Below, in pieces: positions 1-10,273 of a DNA stretch of 64,000 nt. Numbering within the stretch: the first letter of the stretch is position 1; each line of letters begins with the position of its first letter. The stretch is from Pseudomonas sp. GM48 (GTDB taxonomy: Bacteria > Pseudomonadota > Gammaproteobacteria > Pseudomonadales > Pseudomonadaceae), in assembly GCF_000282335.1 (NCBI RefSeq), contig NZ_AKJM01000034.1, forward strand, positions 36,346 through 100,345. The letters are read 5' to 3'. The notes under the pieces were generated by a model. The model made no database searches. It saw nothing but the letters and a program-made list of their open reading frames with translations, and was not told where the DNA came from. The translations under genes and the position numbers were made by a program.

Positions 1-19
1 AACTCCGTGGTAATTGTCC

Positions 20-511
20 ATGCGACTGACTACAAAAGGCCGATACGCCGTGACCGCCATGCTTGACCTGGCGTTGCACGCGCAGCACGGGCCCGTGTCC
101 CTGGCCGATATCTCCGAGCGCCAAGGCATCTCCCTGTCCTACCTCGAACAGCTTTTCGCCAAGCTGCGCCGCAGCAACCTGGTGTCCAGTGTGCGTGGTC
201 CGGGCGGCGGCTACCAATTGTCCCGCGACATGCAGGGCATCCAGGTCGCCCAGGTGATCGATGCGGTGAACGAATCGGTCGATGCAACCAAATGCCAGGG
301 GCAGGGTGATTGCCATTCCGGCGACACTTGCCTGACTCACCACTTGTGGTGCGACCTGAGCCTGCAGATTCACGAATTTCTGAGCGGTATCAGCTTGGCT
401 GATCTTGTGACTCGCCGTGAGGTGCAAGAAGTAGCCCAGCGTCAGGACCAGCGCCGTTGCAACAGCAAGGTGCCACGCCTGGACAAGATTGAAGCGTCCG
501 CCGTCGAATGA
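20..511 (+). CDS. iscR: Fe-S cluster-sensing regulator IscR
   Basis: Rrf2-family transcription factor that binds a [2Fe-2S] cluster and adjusts expression of the isc operon to Fe-S demand. The 163-aa protein starts with the typical [11 protein letters not shown], has a winged helix-turn-helix over about residues 1-65, and carries the cluster ligands C92, C98 and C104 with H107 nearby. The ATG at 20 is preferred to an in-frame TTG six bases upstream because it gives the canonical N-terminus. The gene heads the isc operon, 50 bp before iscS. Its own promoter and IscR sites lie left of the window, so autoregulation is family knowledge and not seen here. Confidence 0.96.
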   Translation: MRLTTKGRYAVTAMLDLALHAQHGPVSLADISERQGISLSYLEQLFAKLRRSNLVSSVRGPGGGYQLSRDMQGIQVAQVIDAVNESVDATKCQGQGDCHSGDTCLTHHLWCDLSLQIHEFLSGISLADLVTRREVQEVAQRQDQRRCNSKVPRLDKIEASAVE

Positions 512-561
512 CAGCCAAAGAGCTAGCGGCACGCCAGCCAGCCCGATTTAGGAGATAGTCC

Positions 562-1776
562 ATGAAATTGCCGATTTACCTTGATTACTCTGCGACCACC
601 CCGGTTGATCCGCGTGTCGCGCAAAAAATGAGTGAATGCCTGCTGGTCGACGGAAACTTCGGTAACCCGGCGTCCCGTTCCCACGTGTTCGGCTGGAAAG
701 CTGAAGAGTCCGTTGAAAACGCTCGCCGTCAGGTCGCCGACCTGGTCAACGCCGATCCGCGTGAAATCGTCTGGACCTCCGGTGCCACCGAATCCGACAA
801 CTTGGCAATCAAGGGTGCGGCGCATTTCTATGCCACCAAAGGCAAACACCTGATCACCACCAAGATTGAGCACAAGGCTGTCCTCGACACCATGCGCCAA
901 CTGGAGCGTGAAGGTTTTGAAGTCACCTACATCGAGCCTCGCACCGATGGCCTGGTGACGCCTGAAATGATCGAAGCAGAACTGCGTGATGACACCATCC
1001 TGGTTTCGGTCATGCACGTGAACAACGAAATCGGCACCATCAACGACATCGCAGCCATCGGCGAACTGACCCGCTCCAGGGGCATCCTGTTCCACGTCGA
1101 CGCTGCTCAGTCCACCGGCAAGGTCGATATCGACCTGTCGAAGCTGAAAGTCGACATGATGTCGTTCTCTGCCCACAAAACCTACGGTCCTAAAGGCATC
1201 GGCGCCCTGTACGTGAGCCGCAAGCCGCGCGTACGTATCGAAGCGACCATGCACGGTGGCGGTCACGAGCGTGGCATGCGTTCCGGTACCCTGGCGACCC
1301 ACCAGATCGTCGGCATGGGCGAAGCTTTCCGTGTAGCCAAGGAAGACATGGCTGCCGAGAACGTGCGCATCAAGGCCCTGAGCGACCGTTTCTTCAAGCA
1401 GGTCGAGCACCTGGAAGAGCTGTACGTCAATGGCAGCATGAGCGCCCGCGTTCCGCACAACCTGAACCTGAGCTTCAACTACGTTGAAGGCGAGTCGCTG
1501 ATCATGGCGCTCAAGGATCTGGCGGTTTCGTCCGGTTCGGCCTGCACCTCGGCATCGCTTGAGCCTTCGTACGTACTGCGTGCCCTGGGCCGCAATGACG
1601 AACTGGCCCACAGTTCGATCCGTTTCACCTTCGGCCGCTTCACCACCGAAGAAGAAATCGACTACGCCGCGCAGAAAGTCTGCGAGGCCGTTATCAAGCT
1701 GCGAGCTCTGTCGCCGCTGTGGGACATGTACAAAGACGGTGTCGATATCTCGAAGATCGAGTGGGCGGCACACTAA
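562..1776 (+). CDS. iscS: Cysteine desulfurase IscS
   Basis: PLP-dependent class V aminotransferase-fold enzyme. It converts L-cysteine to alanine and a persulfide that feeds Fe-S assembly, tRNA thiolation and other sulfur pathways. At 404 aa it has the family length. The PLP lysine is K206 in [10 protein letters not shown] and the persulfide-bearing cysteine is C328 in [10 protein letters not shown], both at the canonical positions. A ribosome site (AGGAG) precedes the ATG. It follows iscR and precedes iscU by about 100 bp, a gap that contains a hairpin annotated separately. Confidence 0.98.
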   Translation: MKLPIYLDYSATTPVDPRVAQKMSECLLVDGNFGNPASRSHVFGWKAEESVENARRQVADLVNADPREIVWTSGATESDNLAIKGAAHFYATKGKHLITTKIEHKAVLDTMRQLEREGFEVTYIEPRTDGLVTPEMIEAELRDDTILVSVMHVNNEIGTINDIAAIGELTRSRGILFHVDAAQSTGKVDIDLSKLKVDMMSFSAHKTYGPKGIGALYVSRKPRVRIEATMHGGGHERGMRSGTLATHQIVGMGEAFRVAKEDMAAENVRIKALSDRFFKQVEHLEELYVNGSMSARVPHNLNLSFNYVEGESLIMALKDLAVSSGSACTSASLEPSYVLRALGRNDELAHSSIRFTFGRFTTEEEIDYAAQKVCEAVIKLRALSPLWDMYKDGVDISKIEWAAH

Positions 1777-1835
1777 CTATAGAAGCCGCCGGATACAGGT
1801 CCTGTAGCGACGCGGCGACTGACGCAGCGTAACTG

Positions 1836-1857
1836 CAGGGCCTCAAGAGCGGCCCTG
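1836..1857 (+). promoter_or_regulatory. Hairpin in the iscS-iscU intergenic region
   Basis: CAGGGCC, an 8-nt loop, then GGCCCTG form a 7-bp perfect stem about 20 nt upstream of the iscU start. There is no T-run, so it is not a standard terminator. It could act as an mRNA-processing or stability element that lets iscS and iscU accumulate differently; that role is inference only. Confidence 0.35.
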
Positions 1858-1877
1858 ATGAGTGAGGATTGAGAATC

Positions 1878-2264
1878 ATGTCTTACAGCGAAAAGGTCAT
1901 CGACCACTACGAAAACCCGCGCAACGTCGGCAAGATGGACGCGGAAGATCCTGATGTCGGCACCGGCATGGTCGGCGCTCCGGCGTGCGGCGACGTGATG
2001 CGCCTGCAGATCAAGGTCAACGACGCCGGCATCATCGAAGATGCCAAGTTCAAGACCTACGGCTGCGGTTCGGCTATCGCTTCCAGCTCCCTCGCCACCG
2101 AGTGGATGAAGGGCAAGACCCTGGACGAAGCAGAAACCATCAAGAACACTCAGCTGGCTGAAGAACTGGCCCTGCCGCCAGTGAAAATTCACTGCTCGGT
2201 ACTCGCTGAAGACGCCATCAAGGCGGCTGTTCGCGATTACAAGCAGAAGAAAGGCTTGATCTGA
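1878..2264 (+). CDS. iscU: Fe-S cluster scaffold IscU
   Basis: Scaffold on which [2Fe-2S] and [4Fe-4S] clusters are built from IscS sulfur before HscA/HscB-assisted transfer. The protein has 128 aa, the family length. The three cluster cysteines are C37 (APACGD), C63 (YGCGS) and C106 (IHCSV), and the HscA recognition motif LPPVK spans residues 99-103. The ATG at 1878 gives the standard [18 protein letters not shown] start; the in-frame TTG nine bases upstream is not needed. A GAGGATTGAG stretch supplies the ribosome site. Confidence 0.97.
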   Translation: MSYSEKVIDHYENPRNVGKMDAEDPDVGTGMVGAPACGDVMRLQIKVNDAGIIEDAKFKTYGCGSAIASSSLATEWMKGKTLDEAETIKNTQLAEELALPPVKIHCSVLAEDAIKAAVRDYKQKKGLI

Positions 2265-2298
2265 TTTTCGAGTTTTGGCGACGAGTAAGGAGTCACCG

Positions 2299-2622
2299 AT
2301 GGCTATCAGCATGACAGAAGCGGCTGCTCGACACGTGCGGCGCTCCCTCGACGGGCGCGGCAAAGGTGAAGGGATTCGTCTGGGTGTTCGCACCACAGGC
2401 TGTTCCGGCCTTGCCTACGTGCTGGAGTTTGTCGACGAGGTGGTTGCAGAGGATCAGGTGTTCGAGAGTCACGGCGAAAAAGTGATCATCGACCCGAAAA
2501 GCCTGGCCTACCTGGACGGCACCGAGCTCGATTTCGTCAAGGAAGGGTTGAACGAAGGCTTCAAGTTCAACAACCCCAACGTACGCGGTGAATGTGGCTG
2601 CGGCGAAAGCTTCAACATCTGA
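2299..2622 (+). CDS. iscA: A-type Fe-S carrier IscA
   Basis: HesB/IscA-family carrier that accepts Fe or clusters and delivers them to apo-proteins. The 107-aa sequence has the three invariant cysteines C35 (TTGCSG), C99 and C101 (GECGCGE). The ATG is preceded by AAGGAG at good spacing. An upstream in-frame extension is rejected because it would include the ribosome site. It lies between iscU and hscB in the usual isc order. Confidence 0.97.
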   Translation: MAISMTEAAARHVRRSLDGRGKGEGIRLGVRTTGCSGLAYVLEFVDEVVAEDQVFESHGEKVIIDPKSLAYLDGTELDFVKEGLNEGFKFNNPNVRGECGCGESFNI

Positions 2623-2630
2623 GGCTTGTC

Positions 2631-3152
2631 GTGGGTACTCCTTGTCATTTCGCTTTATTCGAGCTGCAACCGAGTTTTAACCTGGACCTCGATCAGCTGG
2701 CTACGCGCTATCGCGAGCTGGCGCGCGGTGTTCATCCGGACCGCTTTGCCGACGCTTCCGAACGCGAACAACGGTTGGCCCTGGAGCAATCGGCGAGCCT
2801 CAACGAGGCCTACCAGACGCTCAAGAGTCCGCCCAAGCGCGCGCGCTACCTGCTCGCCTTGAATGGTGGCGAGCTGCCGCTGGAGGTCACGGTGCATGAT
2901 CCGGAGTTTCTTCTGCAACAGATGGAATTGCGTGAAGAGCTCGAAGACCTGCAGGACAGTGCCGACCTCAACGGCGTTGCGGTCTTCAAGCGCCGCCTGA
3001 AGGCAGCCCAGGATGAGCTGAACCAAAGCTTCGCAGCTTGCTGGAACGATGCCGCGCAACGCGAAAGGGCCGAACGCCTGATGCGGCGCATGCAGTTCCT
3101 CGACAAGCTCACCTACGAAGTGCGCCAGTTAGAAGAGCGCCTCGACGATTAA
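2631..3152 (+). CDS. hscB: J-domain co-chaperone HscB
   Basis: DnaJ-type co-chaperone that brings IscU to HscA and stimulates its ATPase. From a GTG start the protein is 173 aa, with the J-domain HPD motif at residues 35-37 and a C-terminal three-helix IscU-binding part. The GTG was chosen because it lies 8 nt past the iscA stop and gives the usual short N-terminus ([11 protein letters not shown]). A longer frame running back into iscA is only an overlap artefact. Confidence 0.95.
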   Translation: MGTPCHFALFELQPSFNLDLDQLATRYRELARGVHPDRFADASEREQRLALEQSASLNEAYQTLKSPPKRARYLLALNGGELPLEVTVHDPEFLLQQMELREELEDLQDSADLNGVAVFKRRLKAAQDELNQSFAACWNDAAQRERAERLMRRMQFLDKLTYEVRQLEERLDD

Positions 3153-3203
3153 CCCAGTGCCGCTCCGGTCGCACGCCTGATATACAGATAAGTCCTGATA
3201 ACG

Positions 3204-5066
3204 ATGGCCCTACTGCAGATCGCCGAACCCGGCCAAAGTCCTCAACCGCACCAGCGTCGTCTGGCTGTGGGGATCGACTTGGGCACTACCAATTCGCTGG
3301 TCGCTGCATTGCGCAGTGGTCTTTCCGAACCTCTGGCTGACGCAGAAGGGCGGGTCATCCTGCCGTCTGCCGTGCGCTACCACGCCGATCGCGTCGAAGT
3401 CGGCGAGTCGGCCAAGCTGGCTGCCGCCACCGATCCCTTGAACACCGTGCTGTCGGTCAAGCGCTTGATGGGTCGTGGTCTGTCCGACGTCAAGCAACTG
3501 GGCGAGCAACTGCCGTACCGTTTTGTTGACGGCGAGTCGCACATGCCGTTCATCGATACGATCCAGGGCCCGAAAAGCCCGGTCGAAGTCTCCGCCGATA
3601 TCCTCAAGGTCCTGCGCCAGCGCGCTGAGGCGACCCTGGGTGGCGAACTGGTGGGCGCGGTGATCACCGTTCCGGCCTATTTCGATGATGCCCAGCGTCA
3701 AGCCACCAAGGACGCGGCCAAACTGGCCGGTCTGAACGTGCTGCGTTTGCTCAATGAGCCGACGGCGGCCGCGGTGGCTTACGGTCTGGATCAGCATGCC
3801 GAAGGCCTGGTCGCCATTTATGACCTGGGCGGCGGCACCTTCGATATTTCGATTCTGCGCCTGACTGGCGGTGTCTTCGAAGTCCTGGCTACCGGCGGCG
3901 ACAGCGCCCTGGGTGGCGATGACTTCGACCACGCGATCGCTGGCTGGATCATCGAGGGCGCCGGTCTGTCCGCTGACCTCGATCCGGGTGTGCAGCGCAA
4001 TTTGCTGCAAACCGCCTGCGCGGCCAAGGAAGCACTGACCGATGCTGCGGCCGTTGAAGTTGCCTATGGCGACTGGAAGGCCGAACTGTCCCGTGAAGCT
4101 TTCAATGCGCTGATCGAGCCGATGGTGGCTCGCAGCCTGAAAGCTTGCCGTCGCGCTGTTCGCGATTCCGGCATCGAGCTGGAAGACGTGCATGCCGTGG
4201 TCATGGTCGGTGGTTCGACTCGCGTGCCTCGTGTTCGTGAAGCCGTCGCCGAAGCTTTCGCTCGCCAGCCGCTGACAGAAATCGATCCGGATCAAGTGGT
4301 GGCCATTGGTGCTGCGATCCAGGCCGATACGCTGGCCGGTAACAAGCGTGACGGTGGCGAACTGCTGCTGCTCGACGTGATTCCGCTGTCCCTTGGTCTG
4401 GAAACCATGGGCGGCTTGATGGAGAAGGTGATTCCGCGCAACACCACCATCCCCGTCGCCCGCGCCCAGGACTTCACCACTTATAAAGACGGCCAGTCGG
4501 CCATGGCCATCCATGTGTTGCAGGGCGAGCGCGAGCTGATCAGCGACTGCCGCTCCCTGGCACGCTTCGAACTGCGCGGCATTCCGGCAATGGTGGCTGG
4601 TGCGGCGAAGATTCGCGTGACCTTCCAGGTCGATGCCGATGGTCTGCTCAGTGTTTCCGCCCGCGAACTGGGTTCTGGCGTCGAGGCCAGCATTCAGGTC
4701 AAGCCGTCCTACGGCCTGACCGACGGCGAAATCGCCAGGATGCTCAAGGACTCGTTCCAGCACGCCAATGACGACAAGGTTGCCCGCGTGTTGCGCGAGC
4801 AGCAGGTCGATGCCCAGCGCCTGATCGAAGCGGTGCAGGGTGCTCTGGAGGCCGATGGCGATCGTCTGCTCGACGCCGAAGAGCGCATGGTCATCGAAAT
4901 GCAGATGCAGGAACTGACCGAACTGATGAAAGGTACTGATGGTTACGCCATCGAGCAGCAGACCAAGCGTCTGTCGCAAGTGACCGACGCCTTTGCTGCC
5001 CGCCGCCTGGACTCGACGGTGAAAGCCGCGCTGGCGGGGCGCAACCTGAATGAGATTGAGGAATAA
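3204..5066 (+). CDS. hscA: Fe-S assembly Hsp70 chaperone HscA
   Basis: Specialised Hsp70 that binds the LPPVK motif of IscU and drives cluster release with ATP hydrolysis. At 620 aa it contains the N-terminal nucleotide-binding motif IDLGTTNS (residues 24-31), the actin-fold DLGGGTFD and GGSTRVP motifs, and a C-terminal substrate-binding domain. It sits 51 bp after hscB and ends 2 bp before fdx, which suggests coupled translation with fdx. Confidence 0.97.
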   Translation: MALLQIAEPGQSPQPHQRRLAVGIDLGTTNSLVAALRSGLSEPLADAEGRVILPSAVRYHADRVEVGESAKLAAATDPLNTVLSVKRLMGRGLSDVKQLGEQLPYRFVDGESHMPFIDTIQGPKSPVEVSADILKVLRQRAEATLGGELVGAVITVPAYFDDAQRQATKDAAKLAGLNVLRLLNEPTAAAVAYGLDQHAEGLVAIYDLGGGTFDISILRLTGGVFEVLATGGDSALGGDDFDHAIAGWIIEGAGLSADLDPGVQRNLLQTACAAKEALTDAAAVEVAYGDWKAELSREAFNALIEPMVARSLKACRRAVRDSGIELEDVHAVVMVGGSTRVPRVREAVAEAFARQPLTEIDPDQVVAIGAAIQADTLAGNKRDGGELLLLDVIPLSLGLETMGGLMEKVIPRNTTIPVARAQDFTTYKDGQSAMAIHVLQGERELISDCRSLARFELRGIPAMVAGAAKIRVTFQVDADGLLSVSARELGSGVEASIQVKPSYGLTDGEIARMLKDSFQHANDDKVARVLREQQVDAQRLIEAVQGALEADGDRLLDAEERMVIEMQMQELTELMKGTDGYAIEQQTKRLSQVTDAFAARRLDSTVKAALAGRNLNEIEE

Positions 5067-5068
5067 CG

Positions 5069-5410
5069 ATGCCGCAGGTCATTTTTCTGCCACACGAGAA
5101 GTTTTGCCCCGAAGGCATGGTTGTGGAGGCTGAGACCGGTACGTCCATCCTCGAACTGGCCCATGAGCACCATATCGAGATGGAAAGCGCTTGCGGTGGC
5201 GTCTGCGCTTGCACCACCTGTCACTGCATCATTCGCGAGGGTTTCGACTCGCTGGAAGAGGCTGACGAGCTGGAAGAGGACTATCTTGACAAGGCTTGGG
5301 GTCTGGAAGCCCAGTCGCGCCTGGGCTGTCAGGCCAAGGTCGGGACTGAAGACCTGACCGTCGAAATTCCGAAGTACTCGCTCAACCACGCAGCCGAAGC
5401 AGCGCACTGA
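5069..5410 (+). CDS. fdx: ISC [2Fe-2S] ferredoxin
   Basis: Adrenodoxin-type ferredoxin that donates electrons during cluster assembly. In the 113-aa protein the ligand pattern is C42, C48, C51 and C87. The start is only 2 bp after the hscA stop. Its place as the penultimate gene of the isc operon separates it from the many unrelated plant-type ferredoxins. Confidence 0.97.
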   Translation: MPQVIFLPHEKFCPEGMVVEAETGTSILELAHEHHIEMESACGGVCACTTCHCIIREGFDSLEEADELEEDYLDKAWGLEAQSRLGCQAKVGTEDLTVEIPKYSLNHAAEAAH

Positions 5411-5424
5411 TTCAAGGAATTGTC

Positions 5425-5625
5425 ATGAAACTCAAGTGGACTGATGTGCTGGAGATCGCGATCCAGCTAGCTGAAAGCAAGCCCGACGTGGACCCTATGT
5501 CGGTCAATTTCGTCGATCTGCGTACATGGGTGATGGAATTGCCCGATTTCGACGACAAACCTGAGCATTGTGGCGAAAAGATCCTGGAGGCCATTCAGGC
5601 CCACTGGATCGAAGAACGCGACTGA
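5425..5625 (+). CDS. iscX: Fe-S assembly accessory protein IscX
   Basis: Small acidic winged-helix-like protein (66 aa) of the IscX/YfhJ family. It binds IscS and iron and is thought to tune IscS activity. The sequence begins MKLKWTDVLEIAIQLAE and ends in an acidic HWIEERD tail, both usual for the family. It is the last gene of the isc operon and is followed by a hairpin-plus-T terminator. An AAGGAA ribosome site precedes the ATG. Confidence 0.95.
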   Translation: MKLKWTDVLEIAIQLAESKPDVDPMSVNFVDLRTWVMELPDFDDKPEHCGEKILEAIQAHWIEERD

Positions 5626-5654
5626 GCCACGCCGCAGGTTAGGCAATACCCGAG

Positions 5655-5685
5655 AACCCGCGTATAATTCGCGGGTTTAATTTTT
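5655..5685 (+). terminator. isc operon terminator (with embedded TATAAT)
   Basis: AACCCGCG, loop TATAATT, CGCGGGTT form an 8-bp perfect stem followed by a T-rich tract. It lies between iscX and ndk and fits a rho-independent terminator. The loop spells a perfect -10 hexamer, but no good -35 lies upstream (TTAGGC at 18 bp), so its use as the ndk promoter is uncertain. Confidence 0.7.
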
Positions 5686-5713
5686 CGTAAATTACCGTTT
5701 CTGGAGTTACACC

Positions 5714-6139
5714 ATGGCTGTTCAACGTACTTTCTCCATCATCAAGCCTGACGCCGTTGCTAAAAACGTGATCGGCGAGATCACCACTCGTTTCGAAAAA
5801 GCTGGCCTGCGCGTTGTAGCTTCGAAACTGAAGCAACTGTCCAAAGCCGAAGCTGAAGGCTTCTACGCTGAGCACAGCGCTCGTGGTTTCTTCAACGACC
5901 TGGTTGCCTTCATGATCTCCGGTCCGGTTGTCGTTCAGGTTCTGGAAGGCGAAAACGCTATCGCTCTGAACCGTGAGCTGATGGGCGCTACCAACCCTAA
6001 AGAAGCTGCTGCCGGCACCATCCGTGCTGACTTCGCTGACTCCATCGACGCCAACGCCGTACACGGTTCGGACTCCGAAGCCGCTGCCGCTCGCGAAATC
6101 GCATACTTCTTCGCAGCTACTGAAGTAACCACTCGCTAA
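5714..6139 (+). CDS. ndk: Nucleoside diphosphate kinase
   Basis: Transfers the gamma phosphate from ATP to NDPs and so balances the (d)NTP pools. The 141-aa protein has the standard length and the phospho-histidine H117 within NAVHGSDS. Codon use is strongly biased towards C-ending and favoured T-ending codons, which fits high expression. A GGAG ribosome site precedes the ATG. It lies between the isc operon and rlmN, an order common in Pseudomonas. Confidence 0.98.
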   Translation: MAVQRTFSIIKPDAVAKNVIGEITTRFEKAGLRVVASKLKQLSKAEAEGFYAEHSARGFFNDLVAFMISGPVVVQVLEGENAIALNRELMGATNPKEAAAGTIRADFADSIDANAVHGSDSEAAAAREIAYFFAATEVTTR

Positions 6140-6167
6140 GCATTGGCTTAAGAGTGAAGGTGAATCC

Positions 6168-7310
6168 ATGACTACATCGACTGTAAAAACTAACCTGCTG
6201 GGTCTGACTCAGTTGGAAATGGAAAAATTCTTCGACTCAATCGGGGAGAAGCGTTTCCGTGCCGGTCAGGTAATGAAATGGATTCACCACTTTGGTGTCG
6301 ATGATTTCGACGCCATGACGAACGTCAGCAAGGCCTTGCGCGAAAAGCTCAAGGCTGTTGCTGAGGTCCGTGGTCCGGAAGTGGTCAGCGAGGACATTTC
6401 CAGCGACGGCACCCGCAAGTGGGTGGTGCGCGTGGCGTCCGGCAGCTGCGTCGAGACCGTGTACATTCCCCAGGGCAAGCGCGGCACCTTGTGCGTTTCG
6501 TCCCAGGCAGGCTGTGCCCTGGATTGCAGTTTCTGCTCCACCGGCAAGCAAGGCTTCAACAGCAACCTCACCGCCGCCGAAGTCATTGGCCAGGTGTGGA
6601 TTGCCAACAAATCCTTTGGCAGCGTCCCGGCAACCGTCGACCGTGCCATCACCAACGTGGTGATGATGGGCATGGGTGAGCCGCTGCTGAACTTCGACAA
6701 CGTCGTCGCGGCCATGCATTTGATGATGGACGACCTGGGCTACGGCATTTCCAAGCGCCGTGTAACCCTGTCGACCTCCGGCGTGGTGCCGATGATTGAT
6801 GAGCTCTCCAAGCACATCGACGTCTCCCTGGCGTTGTCCCTGCACGCACCGAATGACGCATTGCGTAACCAATTGGTGCCGATCAACAAAAAATATCCGC
6901 TTAAGATGCTGCTCGAGTCGTGCCAGCGCTACATGTCGAATCTCGGCGAAAAGCGCGTGCTGACCATCGAGTACACCTTGCTCAAAGACATCAATGACAA
7001 GGTCGAGCACGCGGTGGAAATGATCGAGTTGCTCAAGAACATCCCGTGCAAGATCAACCTGATCCCGTTCAACCCGTTCCCGCATTCCGGTTACGAGCGT
7101 CCGAGCAATAACGCGATTCGTCGTTTCCAGGATCAGCTTCATCATGCCGGTTTCAACGTCACCGTCCGCACCACCCGTGGTGAAGACATCGACGCGGCCT
7201 GTGGTCAATTGGTAGGGCAGGTGCTGGATCGCACCCGTCGCAGCGAACGTTATATCGCCGTGCGTGAATTGAACGCTGACAACGATATGGCTCAAAACGC
7301 TGCGGAATAA
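6168..7310 (+). CDS. rlmN: Dual-specificity rRNA/tRNA methyltransferase RlmN
   Basis: Radical-SAM enzyme that methylates C2 of A2503 in 23S rRNA and A37 of some tRNAs. In the 380-aa protein the [4Fe-4S] cysteines form CxxxCxxC at C116, C120 and C123. The conserved MGMGEPLLN motif and the later [14 protein letters not shown] segment are present; the latter carries the resolving cysteine. As a Fe-S enzyme it is a client of the neighbouring isc genes. The next gene, pilW, begins 16 bp downstream. Confidence 0.97.
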   Translation: MTTSTVKTNLLGLTQLEMEKFFDSIGEKRFRAGQVMKWIHHFGVDDFDAMTNVSKALREKLKAVAEVRGPEVVSEDISSDGTRKWVVRVASGSCVETVYIPQGKRGTLCVSSQAGCALDCSFCSTGKQGFNSNLTAAEVIGQVWIANKSFGSVPATVDRAITNVVMMGMGEPLLNFDNVVAAMHLMMDDLGYGISKRRVTLSTSGVVPMIDELSKHIDVSLALSLHAPNDALRNQLVPINKKYPLKMLLESCQRYMSNLGEKRVLTIEYTLLKDINDKVEHAVEMIELLKNIPCKINLIPFNPFPHSGYERPSNNAIRRFQDQLHHAGFNVTVRTTRGEDIDAACGQLVGQVLDRTRRSERYIAVRELNADNDMAQNAAE

Positions 7311-7326
7311 CCGAGAGAGGATCTCT

Positions 7327-8085
7327 ATGTCACTGCGCTTTGCGCTGCTTTTGCTGTTGGCCAGCCTGTGTGCTGGCTGCGTGCTTTCGGGTGACTACAA
7401 CCCGATGAAGACCAGCGAGGGCCGTGATGAAGCGCGTGCGGCGTATGTGCAGCTCGGTATTGGATATTTGCAACAAGGCATGACCGAGCGCGCCAAGGTT
7501 CCGCTGAAAAAAGCGTTGGAGCTGGATGGCTCCGACCCGGATGCCAATGCGGCGCTGGGCTTGGTGTTCCAGGCCGAGATGGAACCGGAACTTGCCGACG
7601 AGCATTTTCGCCAGGCACTGTCTTCCCGTCCCGGCGATGCACGAATCCTCAATAACTACGGCAGTTTTTTGTTCGAGCAGAAACGTTACAAGGAAGCCTA
7701 CGAGCGCTTTGAACAAGCCGCTGCCGATACCCTGTATCCTGAGCGTTCGCGGGTGTTCGAGAACCTGGGTATGACCGCTGCGATGCTCGGTCAGCGCGAT
7801 TTGGCCCGGCAGCAACTGGAAAAAGCCCTGCGCCTGAATCGCCAACAACCACGTGCATTGCTGGAAATGGCTGAGTTGTCTTACGAAGACAGGCATTATG
7901 TGCCCGCGCGCGATTACTACGACCGTTTTAACCAGCTCGCCGAACAAAATGCACGTAGTCTATTGCTCGGCGTTCGACTGGCAAAAGTGTTTGAAGATCG
8001 CGACAAGGCCGCAAGTGCCGGCCTGCAACTAAAACGACTCTATCCCGGTACGCCGGAATATCAGCAATACCTGTCGGAGCAATGA
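7327..8085 (+). CDS. pilW: Type IV pilus biogenesis lipoprotein PilW/PilF
   Basis: Outer-membrane lipoprotein with tetratricopeptide repeats that is needed for assembly or stability of the PilQ secretin multimer. The 252-aa precursor has a hydrophobic leader and the lipobox LCAGC with C18 as the lipidated residue. Several TPR-like helical pairs follow (for example PDANAALGLVFQAEM and RILNNYGSFLFEQKRYKEA). Its stop overlaps the rodZ start as ATGA. Pseudomonas annotations use both pilF and pilW for this gene. Confidence 0.92.
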   Translation: MSLRFALLLLLASLCAGCVLSGDYNPMKTSEGRDEARAAYVQLGIGYLQQGMTERAKVPLKKALELDGSDPDANAALGLVFQAEMEPELADEHFRQALSSRPGDARILNNYGSFLFEQKRYKEAYERFEQAAADTLYPERSRVFENLGMTAAMLGQRDLARQQLEKALRLNRQQPRALLEMAELSYEDRHYVPARDYYDRFNQLAEQNARSLLLGVRLAKVFEDRDKAASAGLQLKRLYPGTPEYQQYLSEQ

Positions 8086-9122
8086 TGAAAGCGGCGCATC
8101 CCGAAGTTGTAGCAGCGAATCGCGTTAACCCCGGTGAGACACTGCGCCAGGCCCGCGAAAGCAATGGCTGGTCGCTGGCCGAAGTGGCCCTCAAGCTCAA
8201 CCTCACCGTCAATTCCCTGAGCAATCTTGAAGCGGGCCAATTCGACAAACTGCCTGGGCATACCTTTGCCCGCGGTTATATTCGTGCCTACGCCAAGTTG
8301 CTCGGCATGGATCAGGCCGTTCTGGTCCAGCAGTTCGATCAATCCACCGGCAGCGACTCCCAGGGCAGCAGCGTCCACAGCCTGGGCCGTATCGAAGAAC
8401 CGGTTCGGGTTTCCCACACCATTTTGCGAATTGTCAGCCTGCTGCTGCTGATTGCGGTGATCGGTGGCGGTTTTGTCTGGTGGCAGGACCAAACCTCGAT
8501 GCGCACCAAGGACCTGATCGGTCTGGCTCCGGAACACGTTGAAGTCGAAGGCGCCGACGGTACCACACAGATTCATCCGCTGGACGAGCCGGAAGACCAG
8601 GCCGTCGTGGAAGGTCAGACCGAAGGCGGAACCGCCCTCGCGCTGCCACAGGCCGATACTCCGGCTGAAGAACCTGAGCAGACGCAGGCGACTGCACCGG
8701 CCGCAGCCCCTGCAGCCCCGACCACACCCGCCGCGCCCGCTCACGCTACCGCGCCCGTTGTCGCAGCGCCGGTGACCCCGGCAACTCCGGCCCCGGCAGC
8801 TCCTGCCGCCCCGGCCCCGGTGGTCACTGCGCCGGTAGCCCCGAGTGCTCCAGCTCCAGCGGTAACCGCGCCTGTAGCCGGTCAAGGCCAGGTTCAGGTG
8901 CAGTTCACCGCCGATTGCTGGACACAAGTGACCGACGGTAGCGGCAAGGTGCTGTTCAGTGGTCTCAAACGCAAAGGCGACAGCCTGGCAGTCAATGGCA
9001 AACCACCGTTCGCCGTACGCCTGGGTTTCGCCCGCGGCGCTCAGGTCAGCTACAACGGCCAGCCGGTTGATGTCGCTCCGTTCACCAGTGGCGAGACTGC
9101 TCGCCTGAAGTTGGGTCAATAA
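8082..9122 (+). CDS. rodZ: Cytoskeletal membrane protein RodZ
   Basis: Bitopic inner-membrane protein that links MreB to the cell-wall elongation machinery. In the 346-aa protein a helix-turn-helix of Cro/C1 type covers about residues 15-80. One membrane segment follows at about 110-130 (ILRIVSLLLLIAVIGG), then a long Ala/Pro/Thr-rich periplasmic linker and a C-terminal DUF4115 beta domain. Two adjacent ATGs are possible starts; the first overlaps the pilW stop. The low-complexity linker probably varies in length between strains. Confidence 0.93.
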   Translation: MMKAAHPEVVAANRVNPGETLRQARESNGWSLAEVALKLNLTVNSLSNLEAGQFDKLPGHTFARGYIRAYAKLLGMDQAVLVQQFDQSTGSDSQGSSVHSLGRIEEPVRVSHTILRIVSLLLLIAVIGGGFVWWQDQTSMRTKDLIGLAPEHVEVEGADGTTQIHPLDEPEDQAVVEGQTEGGTALALPQADTPAEEPEQTQATAPAAAPAAPTTPAAPAHATAPVVAAPVTPATPAPAAPAAPAPVVTAPVAPSAPAPAVTAPVAGQGQVQVQFTADCWTQVTDGSGKVLFSGLKRKGDSLAVNGKPPFAVRLGFARGAQVSYNGQPVDVAPFTSGETARLKLGQ

Positions 9123-9125
9123 GTC

Positions 9126-10235
9126 ATGCACGGCGAATCTCCAATCAAACGTCGCGAATCCCGTAAGATCTGGGTCGGTAACGTGCCTGTGGGCGGCGAT
9201 GCGCCTATCGCTGTGCAGAGCATGACCAACAGCGACACCAACGATGTCGCGGCCACCGTTGCGCAAATCAATCGTCTGGAAGCGGCCGGCGTCGATATCG
9301 TGCGGGTCTCCGTACCGGACATGGACGCTGCCGAAGCCTTCGGCAAGATCAAGCAACTGGTCAAGGTGCCCTTGGTTGCCGACATCCACTTCGACTACCG
9401 CATCGCGTTGCGCGTAGCCGAACTGGGTGTCGATTGCCTGCGGATCAACCCGGGCAACATCGGCCGCGAAGACCGCGTGCGCGCGGTGGTCGATGCCGCC
9501 CGTGACCGCGGGATCCCGATCCGTATCGGCGTGAACGCCGGTTCCCTGGAAAAGGACCTGCAAAAGAAATACGGCGAGCCGACTCCGGCCGCGCTGGTCG
9601 AGTCTGCCTTGCGCCACGTCGAGCACCTTGAGCGCCTGAACTTCCAGGACTTCAAGGTCAGCGTTAAAGCTTCCGATGTGTTCATGGCCGTCGAGGCCTA
9701 TCGCTTGCTGGCCAAGGAAATCGTCCAGCCGCTGCACCTGGGCATCACCGAAGCCGGTGGTTTGCGTTCCGGCACGGTGAAATCTGCCGTGGGCCTCGGT
9801 ATGCTGCTCGCCGAAGGGATTGGCGATACTATCCGCATCTCGTTGGCGGCCGACCCGGTCGAGGAAGTGAAAGTCGGCTACGACATTCTCAAATCCCTGC
9901 ACCTGCGTTCCCGTGGCATCAACTTCATCGCCTGCCCGAGCTGCTCGCGGCAGAACTTCGATGTGGTCAAGACCATGAACGAGCTGGAAGGGCGCCTCGA
10001 AGATTTGCTGGTGCCGCTGGATGTCGCGGTCATCGGTTGCGTGGTCAACGGCCCGGGCGAAGCCAAGGAAGCCCATATCGGCTTGACCGGCGGTACGCCA
10101 AACCTGATTTACATCGACGGCAAGCCGTCGCAGAAGCTGACGAATGACAATCTGGTGGATGAGCTTGAACGCTTGATCCGCCAGAAAGCGGCCGAGAAGG
10201 TCGAAGCTGACGCTGCCGTTATTGCGCGCGGCTAA
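9126..10235 (+). CDS. ispG: 4-hydroxy-3-methylbut-2-enyl diphosphate synthase IspG
   Basis: [4Fe-4S] enzyme of the MEP isoprenoid pathway; it reductively opens MEcPP to HMBPP. The 369-aa protein has an N-terminal TIM-barrel part ([11 protein letters not shown]) and the C-terminal cluster cysteines in ACPSCSRQ and GCVVNGPGE. It begins 3 bp after rodZ, so translation is probably coupled. It is another Fe-S client within the same region as the isc operon. Confidence 0.97.
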   Translation: MHGESPIKRRESRKIWVGNVPVGGDAPIAVQSMTNSDTNDVAATVAQINRLEAAGVDIVRVSVPDMDAAEAFGKIKQLVKVPLVADIHFDYRIALRVAELGVDCLRINPGNIGREDRVRAVVDAARDRGIPIRIGVNAGSLEKDLQKKYGEPTPAALVESALRHVEHLERLNFQDFKVSVKASDVFMAVEAYRLLAKEIVQPLHLGITEAGGLRSGTVKSAVGLGMLLAEGIGDTIRISLAADPVEEVKVGYDILKSLHLRSRGINFIACPSCSRQNFDVVKTMNELEGRLEDLLVPLDVAVIGCVVNGPGEAKEAHIGLTGGTPNLIYIDGKPSQKLTNDNLVDELERLIRQKAAEKVEADAAVIARG

Positions 10236-10273
10236 GCCTGGCTAAAAAGAGCCGAACGAATTAAGGAATTTAA

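Noticed and set aside
5663..5668. TATAAT as the ndk promoter
   Set aside because: It lies in the loop of the isc terminator and no acceptable -35 is found at 16-18 bp; kept only as a note.
8061..10076. 671-codon minus-strand frame opposite rodZ and ispG
   Set aside because: Covers two well-supported genes on the other strand; composition is typical of an antisense shadow.
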